Shown: piece by piece, positions 1 to 8,686 of the stretch
Layout: every line of letters begins with the position of its first letter
Numbering within the stretch: position 1 is the stretch's first letter
NCBI GenBank assembly: GCA_964384945.1
Contig: CAYLMK010000030.1
Span: forward strand, 1 to 56,256
Direction: 5' to 3'
DNA: 56,256 nucleotides
Source: S015-6 sp964384945
Lineage (GTDB): Bacteria > Desulfobacterota > DSWW01
Notes under the pieces: generated by a model
What the model was told of the DNA's origin: nothing
The model's input: the letters and a program-made list of their open reading frames with translations, nothing else
Database searches by the model: none
Translations under genes and position numbers: made by a program

Positions 1-83
1 GCATTCTCTCGGGGCGGGCAGTAGGAGAGCAAGATGGGGTTTACCGGACGCTTACAATTTGGGCACAGTCCGGGGTTTTTCCA

Positions 84-118
84 GAAAAAAAGGGCCACGG
101 CCTCGACCGTAAGCCCTT
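84..118 (-). terminator. Rho-independent terminator of tRNA-Thr
   Basis: Read on the minus strand, a hairpin lies just after the tRNA CCA end. Its outer stem AAGGGC/GCCCTT and inner stem ACGG/CCGT enclose a short loop, and a run of seven T follows. This is a textbook intrinsic terminator and suggests the tRNA is transcribed alone. Confidence 0.85.
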
Positions 119-126
119 GATTATCC

Positions 127-201
127 TGGAGCCGGCGGGCGGGATTGAACCGTCGACCTGCTGATTACGAATCAGCTGCTCTACCGCTGAGCTACGCCGG
201 C
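127..201 (-). tRNA. tRNA-Thr (anticodon CGT)
   Basis: The 75-nt minus-strand sequence folds as a cloverleaf. The acceptor stem is GCCGGCG/CGCCGGC, the D arm GCTC/GAGC, the anticodon stem GCTGA/TCAGC, and the loop TTCGTAA has CGT in the anticodon position, so it reads ACG (Thr). The T arm has a TTCAATC loop with one A-C mismatch in its stem. CCA is encoded. A promoter lies just upstream and a terminator just downstream. Confidence 0.95.
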
Positions 202-217
202 AAAACGACAATTAATC

Positions 218-247
218 CTTATATCACAGGCGGTTTGAAGCGGTCAA
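218..247 (-). promoter_or_regulatory. Sigma70-type promoter of tRNA-Thr
   Basis: On the minus strand, TTGACC (242-247) and TATAAG (218-223) are separated by 18 bp, and a TGA before the -10 box makes an extended -10. The expected start is about 10 nt upstream of the mature tRNA 5' end. Confidence 0.75.
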
Positions 248-353
248 CCGGAACGGCAGGCACTGGAAGGACAAAGAAATGAAGGCGTGGGCCGCTAAAG
301 CAAAGGGGGGTCCGTGCTTTCCGCGAGACTGTCCCCCGGGTGACTGGCCTCTG

Positions 354-605
354 TCAGAGAATCTTCTGGTTGCAGCGCTTGCAGTAGACGGTCTCCTTTG
401 GATTGACGAAACCGCAACTCTGGCAAGTCCTGCCGGCCTCTTCGGCCGGGCATAGAAGTGCGGTGCCGCACGTGGAGCAAAACCGGGCACCCGGCTCCAC
501 CTTGGTCTTGCACCCCGGGCACTCGTTCAGGCCCAGGCTCGACCCACATTGGCTGCAGAACCGCGCATCGCTTCTGTTGAGTGTACTGCAGACCGAGCAT
601 TTCAT
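354..605 (-). CDS. Zinc-ribbon domain protein
   Basis: An 83-residue protein made almost entirely of zinc ribbons. Successive CxxC pairs (CSVC, CSQC, CPGC, CSTC, CQSC, CKRC) form three four-cysteine metal sites. Such double-zinc-ribbon proteins are usually nucleic-acid or protein binders of unknown role, so no function is assigned. I chose the ATG at 605 because AGAGAGGA sits a few bases upstream. An in-frame ATG seven codons earlier has no such site. A separate promoter (675-704) lies upstream. Confidence 0.75.
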   Translation of the reverse strand: MKCSVCSTLNRSDARFCSQCGSSLGLNECPGCKTKVEPGARFCSTCGTALLCPAEEAGRTCQSCGFVNPKETVYCKRCNQKIL

Positions 606-674
606 TCGACGTCCTCTCTGAGACACCCCGGGTTCTTTTCCTCTTCTTCCTCACACTTGCCCAGGCACCATCGC

Positions 675-704
675 ATTATACCGGGTTCCCGCCCCGGGCG
701 CCAA
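675..704 (-). promoter_or_regulatory. Promoter of the zinc-ribbon gene
   Basis: Minus strand: TTGGCG (699-704), 18 bp spacer, perfect TATAAT (675-680). It lies about 65 nt upstream of the start codon at 605. The rest of the 606-1011 gap shows no convincing gene. Confidence 0.55.
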
Positions 705-1011
705 GTTCCCGTGCTCCCCATCTCCACCGTTCTCGACGCCAAATGCATCCTTCACGAATGGGCCCATAGCGCTCGAGTCCAAGGGATCCCCCCGCTTTCG
801 CGAGGATCGCGGCAATTGAAGGCCTTTGAGGCTCGGTAATTGTTGCGGCGCCGTTGTTTGCCGCTTCCATTCCCCCCTCCTCTGCTGGATTACCGGCTGA
901 ATCGGGACGATGGCTGATTGGGGGGATGACGGCCTCTTCGGGAACGGCACAGGAAGGTTCCCCTGGTTTCTAGCTTTCACCTGAATGTTATGGGAACTGC
1001 GGAGAGGTCTT

Positions 1012-1040
1012 TTGATCCGTGCCATGTCTTCCGGTATCCT
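1012..1040 (+). promoter_or_regulatory. Promoter of the HTH/ferredoxin gene
   Basis: TTGATC (1012-1017), 17 bp, TATCCT (1035-1040). The predicted transcript begins near 1047. This excludes the upstream in-frame ATG at 1019 and supports the start at 1100. Confidence 0.5.
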
Positions 1041-1099
1041 TAGTAATCTTAGGCAGAAGAATGCAGACGCAGACCGCCAACCCGCAAAGAGGTGAGAAG

Positions 1100-2152
1100 A
1101 TGAGCGATGTATACACAAGGCTCCGAGAGTTCATGGACAAGATGCCCGTGGGATACCCGACGACGCCGACGGGCGTGGAGATCAAGATCCTGAAGAAGCT
1201 CTACACGCCGGAGCAAGCGGAGCTTACGATGAAGCTCAGGAACGAGCCCGAGGAGGTTCCGGTGATCGCCGCACGGGTCGGCATGAACGAAGCCGAGCTG
1301 GCGGAGAAGCTCGAAGCCATGGCGCAGAAGGGTTTGATTTACAGGATGCGGTCCGGCGACAAGCGCCTCTACCAGGCCTTTCAGTTCGTCGTCGGCGTGT
1401 ACGAGTTTCAGCTGAACCACCTCGATAAGGAGTTCTGCGAGCTCTTCGAGGAGTACCTCCCCTATCTGGGGATGAACATGGCTTCCGTTCAGACCCACCA
1501 GCTCCGCGTGGTTCCGGTCGAGTCCGCCGTGGGAAAAGGGGGGACGGTCGAGTCCTACAACCAGATCCGCGAACTGGTGAAGAAACAGAGGGTTCTCTGC
1601 GTGCAGGAGTGTATCTGCCGGAAGGAGCAGGACCTCCTGGGCCATCCCTGTGAAAAGCCGAGGGAGACCTGCCTTGCGTTCGGCGATATGGCGCAGTTCA
1701 CGATCGACAACCATGCGGGCCGCCAGATCGATGTGGACGAGTGCCTTCGGCTTCTCGACAAGGCGGAGGAGGCGGGTCTCGTCCTTCAGCCGACCAATGC
1801 CGAGGAGCTGCAGTGGATCTGCTGCTGCTGCTCGTGCTGCTGCCCGGCCCTGAAGGTCGCCAAGATGACCCCCCGTCCCCAGGACCTGATCCGCTCCTAT
1901 TACGAGGCGAGGATCGACCCGGAGGAATGCACGGCCTGCGGGGACTGCATCGAGCGGTGCCCCATGGACGCCATCCGGGAGGGCGACAATTTCTCGGAGG
2001 TGATCGACGGCCGGTGCATCGGGTGCGGGCTCTGTGTGGCCGTCTGCCCGGTCGAGGCGATCATCCTGGAGCCGAAGCCCGGCATGGAGGCGCCCCCCAG
2101 GGACATAACGGATATGCTGAACCGGATCGCCGCGGAGCGGGGGGTCGCGTAA
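1100..2152 (+). CDS. HTH-containing 4Fe-4S dicluster ferredoxin-like protein
   Basis: A cytosolic iron-sulfur protein of 350 residues. Residues about 50-90 look like a winged-helix segment. The middle holds a cysteine group (C167, C171, C173, C184, C191) and then the run CCCCSCCC at 241-248. The C-terminus carries two classical 4Fe-4S motifs (CxxCxxCxxxCP at 277-287 and 306-316). Proteins with this layout recur in anaerobic Deltaproteobacteria, but the function is not known to me; electron transfer or redox sensing is inferred. The start is set by GAGGTGAG just upstream of ATG 1100. The gene appears to be a single transcription unit. Confidence 0.85.
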   Translation: MSDVYTRLREFMDKMPVGYPTTPTGVEIKILKKLYTPEQAELTMKLRNEPEEVPVIAARVGMNEAELAEKLEAMAQKGLIYRMRSGDKRLYQAFQFVVGVYEFQLNHLDKEFCELFEEYLPYLGMNMASVQTHQLRVVPVESAVGKGGTVESYNQIRELVKKQRVLCVQECICRKEQDLLGHPCEKPRETCLAFGDMAQFTIDNHAGRQIDVDECLRLLDKAEEAGLVLQPTNAEELQWICCCCSCCCPALKVAKMTPRPQDLIRSYYEARIDPEECTACGDCIERCPMDAIREGDNFSEVIDGRCIGCGLCVAVCPVEAIILEPKPGMEAPPRDITDMLNRIAAERGVA

Positions 2153-2250
2153 AGAGGTGGTCCCGGCCCTGCTGCGCCGGGTGAAGGTCACCCGCACCCC
2201 CGAAAAGGGAGAGGGAGTTGTCGATGCCGATGGGGACACCCTCATCCTAA

Positions 2251-2272
2251 CCTTCTCCCTCGAGGGAGAAGG
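2251..2272. repeat. Perfect 22-bp palindrome, dispersed-repeat type
   Basis: CCTTCTCCCT and AGGGAGAAGG flank a central CG. A related CCCTCTCCCC/GGGGAGAGGG element lies at 22701-22723, and the flanking CACCCTCATCCTAACC text resembles dispersed intergenic palindromes common in Proteobacteria. The surrounding gap (2153-2647) has no supported gene. Confidence 0.6.
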
Positions 2273-2474
2273 GACCTTGGCTGCGCAATGGATTTCCGCC
2301 TGGCGCGGGAATGAGGTAATGACCACAGCTCTGCTCGATCGCCTCTTGCACCGCTGCCACGTGTTCAACATCAAGGGCCGCTCTTACAGACCACGGGATC
2401 TGGGAAGGGCGTTGAAACAGTAACCTCAAGGCCTACTCCCTTGGGGGGAGCATCAAGCAGTGGGAGAGAATCGT

Positions 2475-2514
2475 AAGAGTTCGTGTCCCCTAACCTCGGA
2501 AGAGTTGGTGTCCC
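2475..2514. repeat. Imperfect tandem repeat, 25-bp period
   Basis: AAGAGTTCGTGTCCC at 2475 recurs as AAGAGTTGGTGTCCC at 2500. The GTGTCCC core resembles REP-like debris, but no transposase is nearby. Confidence 0.5.
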
Positions 2515-2647
2515 TTGACACGTGTCTCCGCGTAGCGATGGGGTGGACCCCATAGTAACGCACGGCCTGCTCGTATGGCAAAAGGGGAAGAGCAGAAGGT
2601 GACGAACAGCGGATTGCCGGGCGTCGGCTTTGGGGGAGAAGACAACA

Positions 2648-2676
2648 AAGGGCCGGAGGTGCGGCCTCCGGCCCTT
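2648..2676 (-). terminator. Terminator of the V-ATPase operon
   Basis: A perfect 12-bp stem (2648-2659 with 2665-2676) with a 5-nt loop. On the minus strand it is followed by TTTGTTGTCTT. It sits about 90 nt beyond the stop of subunit K and closes the leftward operon. Confidence 0.8.
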
Positions 2677-2768
2677 GGGGTGATTCGCAGGTGCGGCAGT
2701 CCTGTGCGCCCGACCGTGTGGAGAGGTGGCGGATCGTCCCGTGAACGGCACGGGAGGTTCGTGTTGTC

Positions 2769-3206
2769 TCAGGCCCCGATGCCGCCCGCGATGATCAGGC
2801 CGCCGACCATGGCGAAAAGCGCGAAGCTCTCGACGATTCCCACGGCGGCGAAACACTTGCCGAAAACCTCGGGTTTTTTCGTAGAGGCCTGGATCCCGGT
2901 GGCGGCAACCCGGCCCTGGAGAATGGCTGAGGTCATGATGGCCAGCCCGCAGAACAGACCGATTGCAAGCAGTCCGAGGCCGGCGCCCGCCTGGACCTTG
3001 CCGATCAGGACGAACATCAGCACGATGCCGTAAATCGTCTGTGAGGAGGGCGCAGCCGACATGCCGATGAACTTGCCGTGCCCCTCGTCCACTTTTGCCA
3101 TGGCCCCATGCGAGGCCGCCCCCGCCACGTAGCATCCGATCGAACTGCCGATCGCAGGCAAGCCGAGAACGGCCGCACATCCCGCATACCCCAAAGAAGC
3201 GTCCAT
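2769..3206 (-). CDS. ntpK: V-type ATP synthase subunit K (rotor proteolipid)
   Basis: Membrane rotor subunit (c-ring proteolipid) of the V/A-type ATPase, 145 residues with four hydrophobic segments, that is, two fused hairpins. Only the second hairpin has the ion-binding carboxylate, E126 in GIVESFAL. S55, Q56, Y59 and Q97 correspond by motif to T64, Q65, Y68 and Q110 of the Enterococcus hirae Na+ rotor, so Na+ coupling is likely (inference). GGGAGG precedes the ATG. Last gene of the operon, 27 bp after subunit I, followed by a terminator. Confidence 0.93.
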   Translation of the reverse strand: MDASLGYAGCAAVLGLPAIGSSIGCYVAGAASHGAMAKVDEGHGKFIGMSAAPSSQTIYGIVLMFVLIGKVQAGAGLGLLAIGLFCGLAIMTSAILQGRVAATGIQASTKKPEVFGKCFAAVGIVESFALFAMVGGLIIAGGIGA

Positions 3207-3233
3207 CAGTTTCCTCCCGTCCTTTTCCTGTTG

Positions 3234-5006
3234 CTATTGTTCGCTTATCCGCTGGAACGGCTTGTACTGCAGGCCGTCTCCCTCAAAACACCAGCGATAC
3301 CATTCCAAGAAGTTGAGCCTCAGCCCGTGGATGACGCCGCCCATGATCGCCAGGCCGATGTTGAGAACGTGGCCGAGCAACAGGATCACGCCTGCGAAGA
3401 CGAAGCCGATCACGGGCACGCTGTCGATCACCGACCCTGCCAGCCGGTTGAAGGTCAGGGCGATATAAACCGTTGCGACGCCCAGGGCGAAGAGCCGGAG
3501 GTAAGAAAGCACGTCGCCGAAGACCTGCACGATGCCCAGAATCCCCTGTAATCCCTCGGCGAAGCGAATCAACGGGTTACGGCTCTTGGAGGAGAAAAGG
3601 AAGACCACGGCAAGACCGGCGATCATCCCGTACATGGCCGGCGGATTATCCACCCCCTGGGCCATCCTGCTGTTGATCAGGAAGTAGGCCGACCAGATGG
3701 CAATCACCCATCCCACGCCGGCGTAAAGCCTGGCGTTGTAAGTCTTGATGAGCATGGAGAGCGAAATGTGAACCATGCCGATCAGGATCGAAACCACCAT
3801 GACATGGTTCTGCCCTGCCGTCGTGCTGTAGTCGAGCCAGGCATGCTTGACCCACGGGTTCTCCGGGTCGAGCGCGATGCCGAAGAAGCTGGCGGAGATG
3901 AGGCCGAAAAAGATGACGGAGACGCTGAGAAGGTACATGAGTCGAAACAGCCGGACCGCCAGGGGAGCGCGGCTCTTCACCTTCCGCGTGATCCAGAAGG
4001 TCATGCACAGCATCACGAGACCGTACCCCAGGTCGCCCACGATCATGCCGAAGAACACGGCGAAGCAATACAGGACGAAGGGGCTCGGGTCGAAATCCTT
4101 GTGGCTCGGGTAACTGTATACTTTCACCAGGTCCTCCCCGGAGTCGAAGGCGGGAGGGTTCCGGAGAAGGACCGGCATGCGATCCAACTCTTCCGGTTCT
4201 TCGCTGTAATGCGCGATCGTGAGCCCGTCGCCGAGCTTGCGGACAAGCTCTTCCTCGGGTATCGGCGACCAGCATTGGAGGACGAATACGCGGGCGTCCA
4301 GTTCGGGCTGGGCGTTCATCAGGGCGCGCTGGTGTTCGTAGAGGTCCGTGAGCTTCGCCTCCTCTTTCTCCAGAATCGCCAGATGTTCGGCCAGCACTGC
4401 ATACTCGGTTTCGATGGCTCGAAGCCTGGCGAGCTTGGCCTCGATCTCGCCGTCGATCTCGGAGAGGCTTCTGGACGGGAGCTTCTCCTCGACAAGACCG
4501 ATGTCCACCGTCTCGGACGAGGAGGAGAAGGTGGCGAAACAGACTTCCCCGCCCCGCTCGCTGACCACTTCGTAAAACACATTGTCCAGGGGGAGGCTCT
4601 CGAACGCCCTTCGGCTCACGCGGAAAAACCGGACCCGAACGCCCTTGCCGCGCAGGGCTTCCACATCCTGCACCGAAAAATCCCCCCAAGGCTCGATCGA
4701 TGCCCTGAGCTTCCGAGCGGCGAGGATCTCCGTATGCAGGTCGGCCTCTTCCCTGCCGAGTTCTTCCCGCTTCCGGCAGATCGACTCCGCATCGAGGGCC
4801 GCCTCCGGCCTTCCGGGAGCGCCCTTCTTGGCGAGGAACTTCCGCGTTTCCGCAATCCGCTGGAGCCTCCGGGCGATTTCGGCGGGCTCGATCGGCTCCT
4901 TGGGCAGCATGACGTGGGTGAGGCCCACCTCCTGGAGCCTTTCGAGGAAACGAGCCTTTTCGGACTCGAGCCCCAAGAAGGTGATCTTCTTCATCGGTAC
5001 GATCAC
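3234..5006 (-). CDS. ntpI: V-type ATP synthase subunit I
   Basis: Stator and ion-channel subunit (a-subunit homologue), 590 residues. The N-terminal half is soluble and helical with coiled-coil stretches; the C-terminal half has about seven transmembrane segments, including the conserved stretch around FGDVLSYLRLFALG that lines the ion path. I chose the GTG at 5006 because GGAGGTGA, inside the end of subunit D, lies 6-8 nt upstream; an ATG four codons later is the alternative. Only 2 bp separate it from subunit D, which suggests coupled translation. Confidence 0.92.
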   Translation of the reverse strand: MIVPMKKITFLGLESEKARFLERLQEVGLTHVMLPKEPIEPAEIARRLQRIAETRKFLAKKGAPGRPEAALDAESICRKREELGREEADLHTEILAARKLRASIEPWGDFSVQDVEALRGKGVRVRFFRVSRRAFESLPLDNVFYEVVSERGGEVCFATFSSSSETVDIGLVEEKLPSRSLSEIDGEIEAKLARLRAIETEYAVLAEHLAILEKEEAKLTDLYEHQRALMNAQPELDARVFVLQCWSPIPEEELVRKLGDGLTIAHYSEEPEELDRMPVLLRNPPAFDSGEDLVKVYSYPSHKDFDPSPFVLYCFAVFFGMIVGDLGYGLVMLCMTFWITRKVKSRAPLAVRLFRLMYLLSVSVIFFGLISASFFGIALDPENPWVKHAWLDYSTTAGQNHVMVVSILIGMVHISLSMLIKTYNARLYAGVGWVIAIWSAYFLINSRMAQGVDNPPAMYGMIAGLAVVFLFSSKSRNPLIRFAEGLQGILGIVQVFGDVLSYLRLFALGVATVYIALTFNRLAGSVIDSVPVIGFVFAGVILLLGHVLNIGLAIMGGVIHGLRLNFLEWYRWCFEGDGLQYKPFQRISEQ

Positions 5007-5008
5007 GG

Positions 5009-5620
5009 CTAGATCACCTCCCGTTCCTGCGTCTTGGCCTTGGCGATCTTGGCGCGTCCTACGGCGGCGGTCTCCTGGTCGCCCAGGAAGATCTTGATCT
5101 TTCGGATGTTTTCCCTCAACTCCGGAATGAGCTTCTTCTCGAAGAGGTTGCAGCGTTGTGTGGTTGTGCGAAGCTCTTCACGAATCAGGGCCTCCTTCTT
5201 GCGGAGGACCCGGATCTCCTCGCGGATCGCGATGAGGTTCCGCATGGAGTCGATGGCCGTGTCGAGCCAGCTCGGGGTGGCGAAAAGCGAGTAAGGCATT
5301 TCGCCGAAGAGGACTTCCCGGAACTCGGGCACCTCGACCCCCGCAATGTTGTCCATCTCCACCCGGACATCGAGGATCTTCACGAAATCGTTGATATCGA
5401 CGATCGGGTCGGAAAGAAGCCGGGACCAGGGGCGGACGGCCTCGGCCGCCTCGGAAAGCGCCCGTTCTTTCGCCTCGATCTGCGGCTCCAACTGGCGCAG
5501 CACGATCTGCAGCTGCATCTTCTTGAGCTGAAGGATCGGGAGAAACTTCTGGTACTTGGCCAGCGAGTCGCGCTGGGCCTTCAGAGCCGTCTTGTTGTAC
5601 TTGACTTTCTCGACTGCCAT
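5009..5620 (-). CDS. ntpD: V-type ATP synthase subunit D
   Basis: Central-stalk subunit of 203 residues, two long helices expected to form a coiled coil that rotates inside the A3B3 head. The N-terminus has the family pattern (YNKTALKAQRDSLAKY) and the C-terminus the second long helix. The length is typical. It lies 10 bp after subunit B and 2 bp before subunit I in the same operon. Confidence 0.93.
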   Translation of the reverse strand: MAVEKVKYNKTALKAQRDSLAKYQKFLPILQLKKMQLQIVLRQLEPQIEAKERALSEAAEAVRPWSRLLSDPIVDINDFVKILDVRVEMDNIAGVEVPEFREVLFGEMPYSLFATPSWLDTAIDSMRNLIAIREEIRVLRKKEALIREELRTTTQRCNLFEKKLIPELRENIRKIKIFLGDQETAAVGRAKIAKAKTQEREVI

Positions 5621-5630
5621 GGAAGTGACT

Positions 5631-6935
5631 CTAAGCGGCTTTCTTGGGCCAATACTTCTCTACAAGATGCGTCTTCATGCCGGTCTGGATCGGCTGGAAG
5701 TGCCTCGCAAGGATGTCCCAGCAAAGGTCCAGTGCCTCCTCGATCGGGATGTTCACTTCGAGATCCATCAGCTCCTTCTCGAAGTCCTCGCCGTAAGCCA
5801 GAAGGGTCTCGTCCCATTTGGACAGCTTGAATCCCATGGCGATCTTGTTTCGCGACTCCCTGCAGTCCGAGTAAAGGCGGATCATGGTGTTCATGATGTC
5901 GTTGTGGTCTTCCCGGGTGACCTTGGAGACCACGTTCTGTTTGAGACGGCTGAGCGAGCCGAAGGGGTCGATCACGCCGTTGTGCAGGTAGAACTGGCCC
6001 TCGGTGATATAGCCCGTGTTGTCCGGCACCGGATGCGTCACGTCATCGCCCGGCATGGTCGTGACGGCCAGGATGGTGATGTCGCCCAGCCCCTCGATGT
6101 CCACGGCCTTCTCGTAGCGGGCGGCAAGCTGGGAGTACAGGTCGCCCGGGTAGCCGCGGTTGGACGGGATCTGTTCCATGGAGATGGAGATCTCTTTCAG
6201 GGCGTCCGAGAAGTTCGTCATGTCCGTCAGGAGGACGAGCACGCGGCGGCCCGCCTCGGCGAACCGCTCCGCCACGGCCAGGGCCATGTCCGGGACGAGG
6301 AGGCACTCGACCACCGGGTCCGAGGCCTGGTGGATGAACATGATCACGCGGTTCATCACGCCGCTCGCCTCGAAGGTCTCCTTGAAGAAGGTGTAATCGT
6401 CGAACTTGAGCCCCATCCCTCCGAGAAGGATGACGTCCGCCTCGGCCTGCATGCCCACGCGGGCCAGGACCTGGTTGTAAGGCTCCCCGGGGATGGAGAA
6501 GATGGGAAGCTTTTGGCTGACGACCAGCGAGTTGAAGACGTCGATCATGGGGATGTTGGTCCGGATCATCTGCTTGGCGATGATGCGGTTGGCCGGATTG
6601 AAGGAAGGCCCGCCGATCGGGATTTCCTCTTCGACCGGTTCCGGCCCGCCGTCGATGGGGACGCCGCTTCCGTTGAAGATGCGGCCGAGCATCGATTCGC
6701 CGTACTTGACCTGCATCGGGTGCCCGAGAAAGCGCACGCGGTCGTTCGTGGACAGGCCCTTGGTGCCGCCGAAGACCTGCAGGGTGACCATGTCCCCGGA
6801 GACGCGGATGACCTGGCCGAGCGTTTTGCGTCCGGGCGACTGGATTTCCGCCAGCTCGCCGAGCCCGACGCCCGTGGCGTGCAGGGAGGCGATAGAGCCC
6901 GTGATCTCCGTGATGCGTGTTACGATCTCTCTCAC
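5631..6935 (-). CDS. ntpB: V-type ATP synthase subunit B
   Basis: Non-catalytic nucleotide-binding subunit of the A3B3 head, 434 residues. The family signatures GSGVPIDGGP and SIPSNRGYPGDLYS-like text (seen as IPSNRGYPGDLYSQLA) are clear, and as expected for B there is no classical P-loop. It follows subunit A after 4 bp and matches the usual A-B-D order. Confidence 0.95.
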   Translation of the reverse strand: MREIVTRITEITGSIASLHATGVGLGELAEIQSPGRKTLGQVIRVSGDMVTLQVFGGTKGLSTNDRVRFLGHPMQVKYGESMLGRIFNGSGVPIDGGPEPVEEEIPIGGPSFNPANRIIAKQMIRTNIPMIDVFNSLVVSQKLPIFSIPGEPYNQVLARVGMQAEADVILLGGMGLKFDDYTFFKETFEASGVMNRVIMFIHQASDPVVECLLVPDMALAVAERFAEAGRRVLVLLTDMTNFSDALKEISISMEQIPSNRGYPGDLYSQLAARYEKAVDIEGLGDITILAVTTMPGDDVTHPVPDNTGYITEGQFYLHNGVIDPFGSLSRLKQNVVSKVTREDHNDIMNTMIRLYSDCRESRNKIAMGFKLSKWDETLLAYGEDFEKELMDLEVNIPIEEALDLCWDILARHFQPIQTGMKTHLVEKYWPKKAA

Positions 6936-6939
6936 TGCT

Positions 6940-8685
6940 TCAACTCCCTAAGAGTTCGTCGATCTGTGCTTCGTAGTTCTTGAATTCCACGCTTTCCCAT
7001 TTGGAGGAGTTCCAGTTCTTGAACAGAGTGGTGAGCCGTAAGAAGATCTGACGCGCGTCGTCCTTGTCGTCGGCGGTGATCTCCTTCTTGAGCAGCTCGT
7101 GCACCTTCTTGAACACGTACACCTGCCGCTCCATCGGGTTGTATGCGTCCACCTCGTCAAAGGCGTTCTGCTGGAGATAGACCGCATCGATGAATTCCGC
7201 CTTCAGGTACTTGATGAAGTCGGCCAGCGAGGTTCCCTCCTCCCCGACGACGTCCATCCTCTTCTTGACCTCGTCGCCGGTAAAGATCGCCTTGCGGGCA
7301 TCCTTGACCATGGGCACCCAGTTCGGATCGATCTTTTCCAGGGTCTGCTTCATCTGGTCCACGTACTTGGACCAGGAGATCAGCGGGTCGATCGCCGGGA
7401 ACCGCCGGGCGTTCGACCGGGCCCAGGTCAGGCCCAGGAAGGCGCCCACCACGGCAAGCGTGCCCTGGGTGACCGGCTCCTCGAAGTTCCCGCCGGCCGG
7501 CGAGACGGTGCCGATGATGCTGACCGAGCCCCGCGCCCCGTCCCCGAGGCTGACGTAGCCGGCCCGTTCGTAAAACTCGGCGATGCGGGTCTGCAGATAG
7601 GCGGGGAACGCCTCTTCCCCGGGGATCTCTTCCAGGCGGCCGCTCATCTCGCGGAGCGCCTGCGCCCACCGGGACGTCGAGTCGGCCAGCAGGAGGACGT
7701 TGAGCCCCATCTGGCGGTAGTATTCGCCCAGGGTGACGGCGGTGTAGATCGATGCCTCCCGGGCGGCCACGGGCATGGAGGAGGTGTTGCAGATGATGAT
7801 CGTGCGCTCCATCAGGGTCTTGCCCGTGTAGGGGTCCTTCAGGTGCGGAAACTCGCGCAGGGTCTCGACCACCTCCCCGGCCCGCTCTCCGCAGGCCGCC
7901 ACGATGATGATGTCCACGCTCGCATACCGGGAGATGATCTGCTGCAGAACCGTCTTGCCCGACCCGAAGGGGCCCGGGATACAGGCCGTCCCGCCCTTGG
8001 CCACGGGAAAGAACGTGTCGATGATGCGGCAACCGGTCACGAGCGGCTCGACGGGCAGCAGCCTTTCCTTGTACTTGCTGAGGGCGACCTTGATCGGCCA
8101 CCGCTGAATCATCGTCAGGTTGCGGCTCTCTGCGTTTTCATCCTCGACCTCGGCGATGGTCTGCGCAACGGTGTAGGCCCCCTTCGGAGCCACCTTTTTC
8201 ACCCGGGCGCTGCCGATGAAGTCGAAGGGTACGAAGATCTTGTGCGTGAAGATCCCCTCCGGAACCGTGCCCAGCACATCCCCCGCCCGGATCGTGTCTC
8301 CCGGTTTGGCCGCAGGCGTGAATTCCCACTTTCTGGACCGGTCGAGGCTGTCGAGATAGATGCCGCGCTTCAGGAAGAGCCCGCTCTTCTGGGCCAGTTC
8401 CGGCAGGGGGTTTTGGAGACCGTCGAAAATCTGTTCCAGCAGCCCCGGGCCCAGTTCGACAACGAGCAGATTTCCGGTGAACTCCACCGCGTCGCCCACC
8501 CGGATGTCCCGGGTGTCCTCGAAGACCTGCATGTCGCACACCGTGTTTCGTACCCGGATGACCTCGCTCTTCAGTCTCCGGTCCCCGGTGATCACATAGG
8601 CCACCTCGTTCTGCTGCACATCGGTTTCGAAAGAGGCGGTGATCATATTGCCGTAGGCTGCAACGACCCTTCCGGTGACAGACAT
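6940..8685 (-). CDS. ntpA: V-type ATP synthase subunit A (catalytic)
   Basis: Catalytic ATPase subunit, 581 residues. It has the P-loop GPFGSGKT, the GACGERAGEV-type segment (here AACGERAGEV), and the conserved block ADSTSRWAQALREMSGRLEE. The extra non-homologous region of A subunits is present after the N-terminal barrel. The ATG at 8685 lies 1 bp after the stop of the DUF2764 gene. It hydrolyses or makes ATP with B and drives the rotor. Confidence 0.96.
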   Translation of the reverse strand: MSVTGRVVAAYGNMITASFETDVQQNEVAYVITGDRRLKSEVIRVRNTVCDMQVFEDTRDIRVGDAVEFTGNLLVVELGPGLLEQIFDGLQNPLPELAQKSGLFLKRGIYLDSLDRSRKWEFTPAAKPGDTIRAGDVLGTVPEGIFTHKIFVPFDFIGSARVKKVAPKGAYTVAQTIAEVEDENAESRNLTMIQRWPIKVALSKYKERLLPVEPLVTGCRIIDTFFPVAKGGTACIPGPFGSGKTVLQQIISRYASVDIIIVAACGERAGEVVETLREFPHLKDPYTGKTLMERTIIICNTSSMPVAAREASIYTAVTLGEYYRQMGLNVLLLADSTSRWAQALREMSGRLEEIPGEEAFPAYLQTRIAEFYERAGYVSLGDGARGSVSIIGTVSPAGGNFEEPVTQGTLAVVGAFLGLTWARSNARRFPAIDPLISWSKYVDQMKQTLEKIDPNWVPMVKDARKAIFTGDEVKKRMDVVGEEGTSLADFIKYLKAEFIDAVYLQQNAFDEVDAYNPMERQVYVFKKVHELLKKEITADDKDDARQIFLRLTTLFKNWNSSKWESVEFKNYEAQIDELLGS

Positions 8686-8686
8686 T

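Noticed and set aside
1..83. Integration site at the tRNA-Thr 3' end
   Set aside because: No repeat of the tRNA 3' end and no integrase are visible in the window.
2157..2423. Open frame of 88 codons after the ferredoxin gene
   Set aside because: It runs through a palindromic repeat, has no ribosome site and no recognisable protein pattern.
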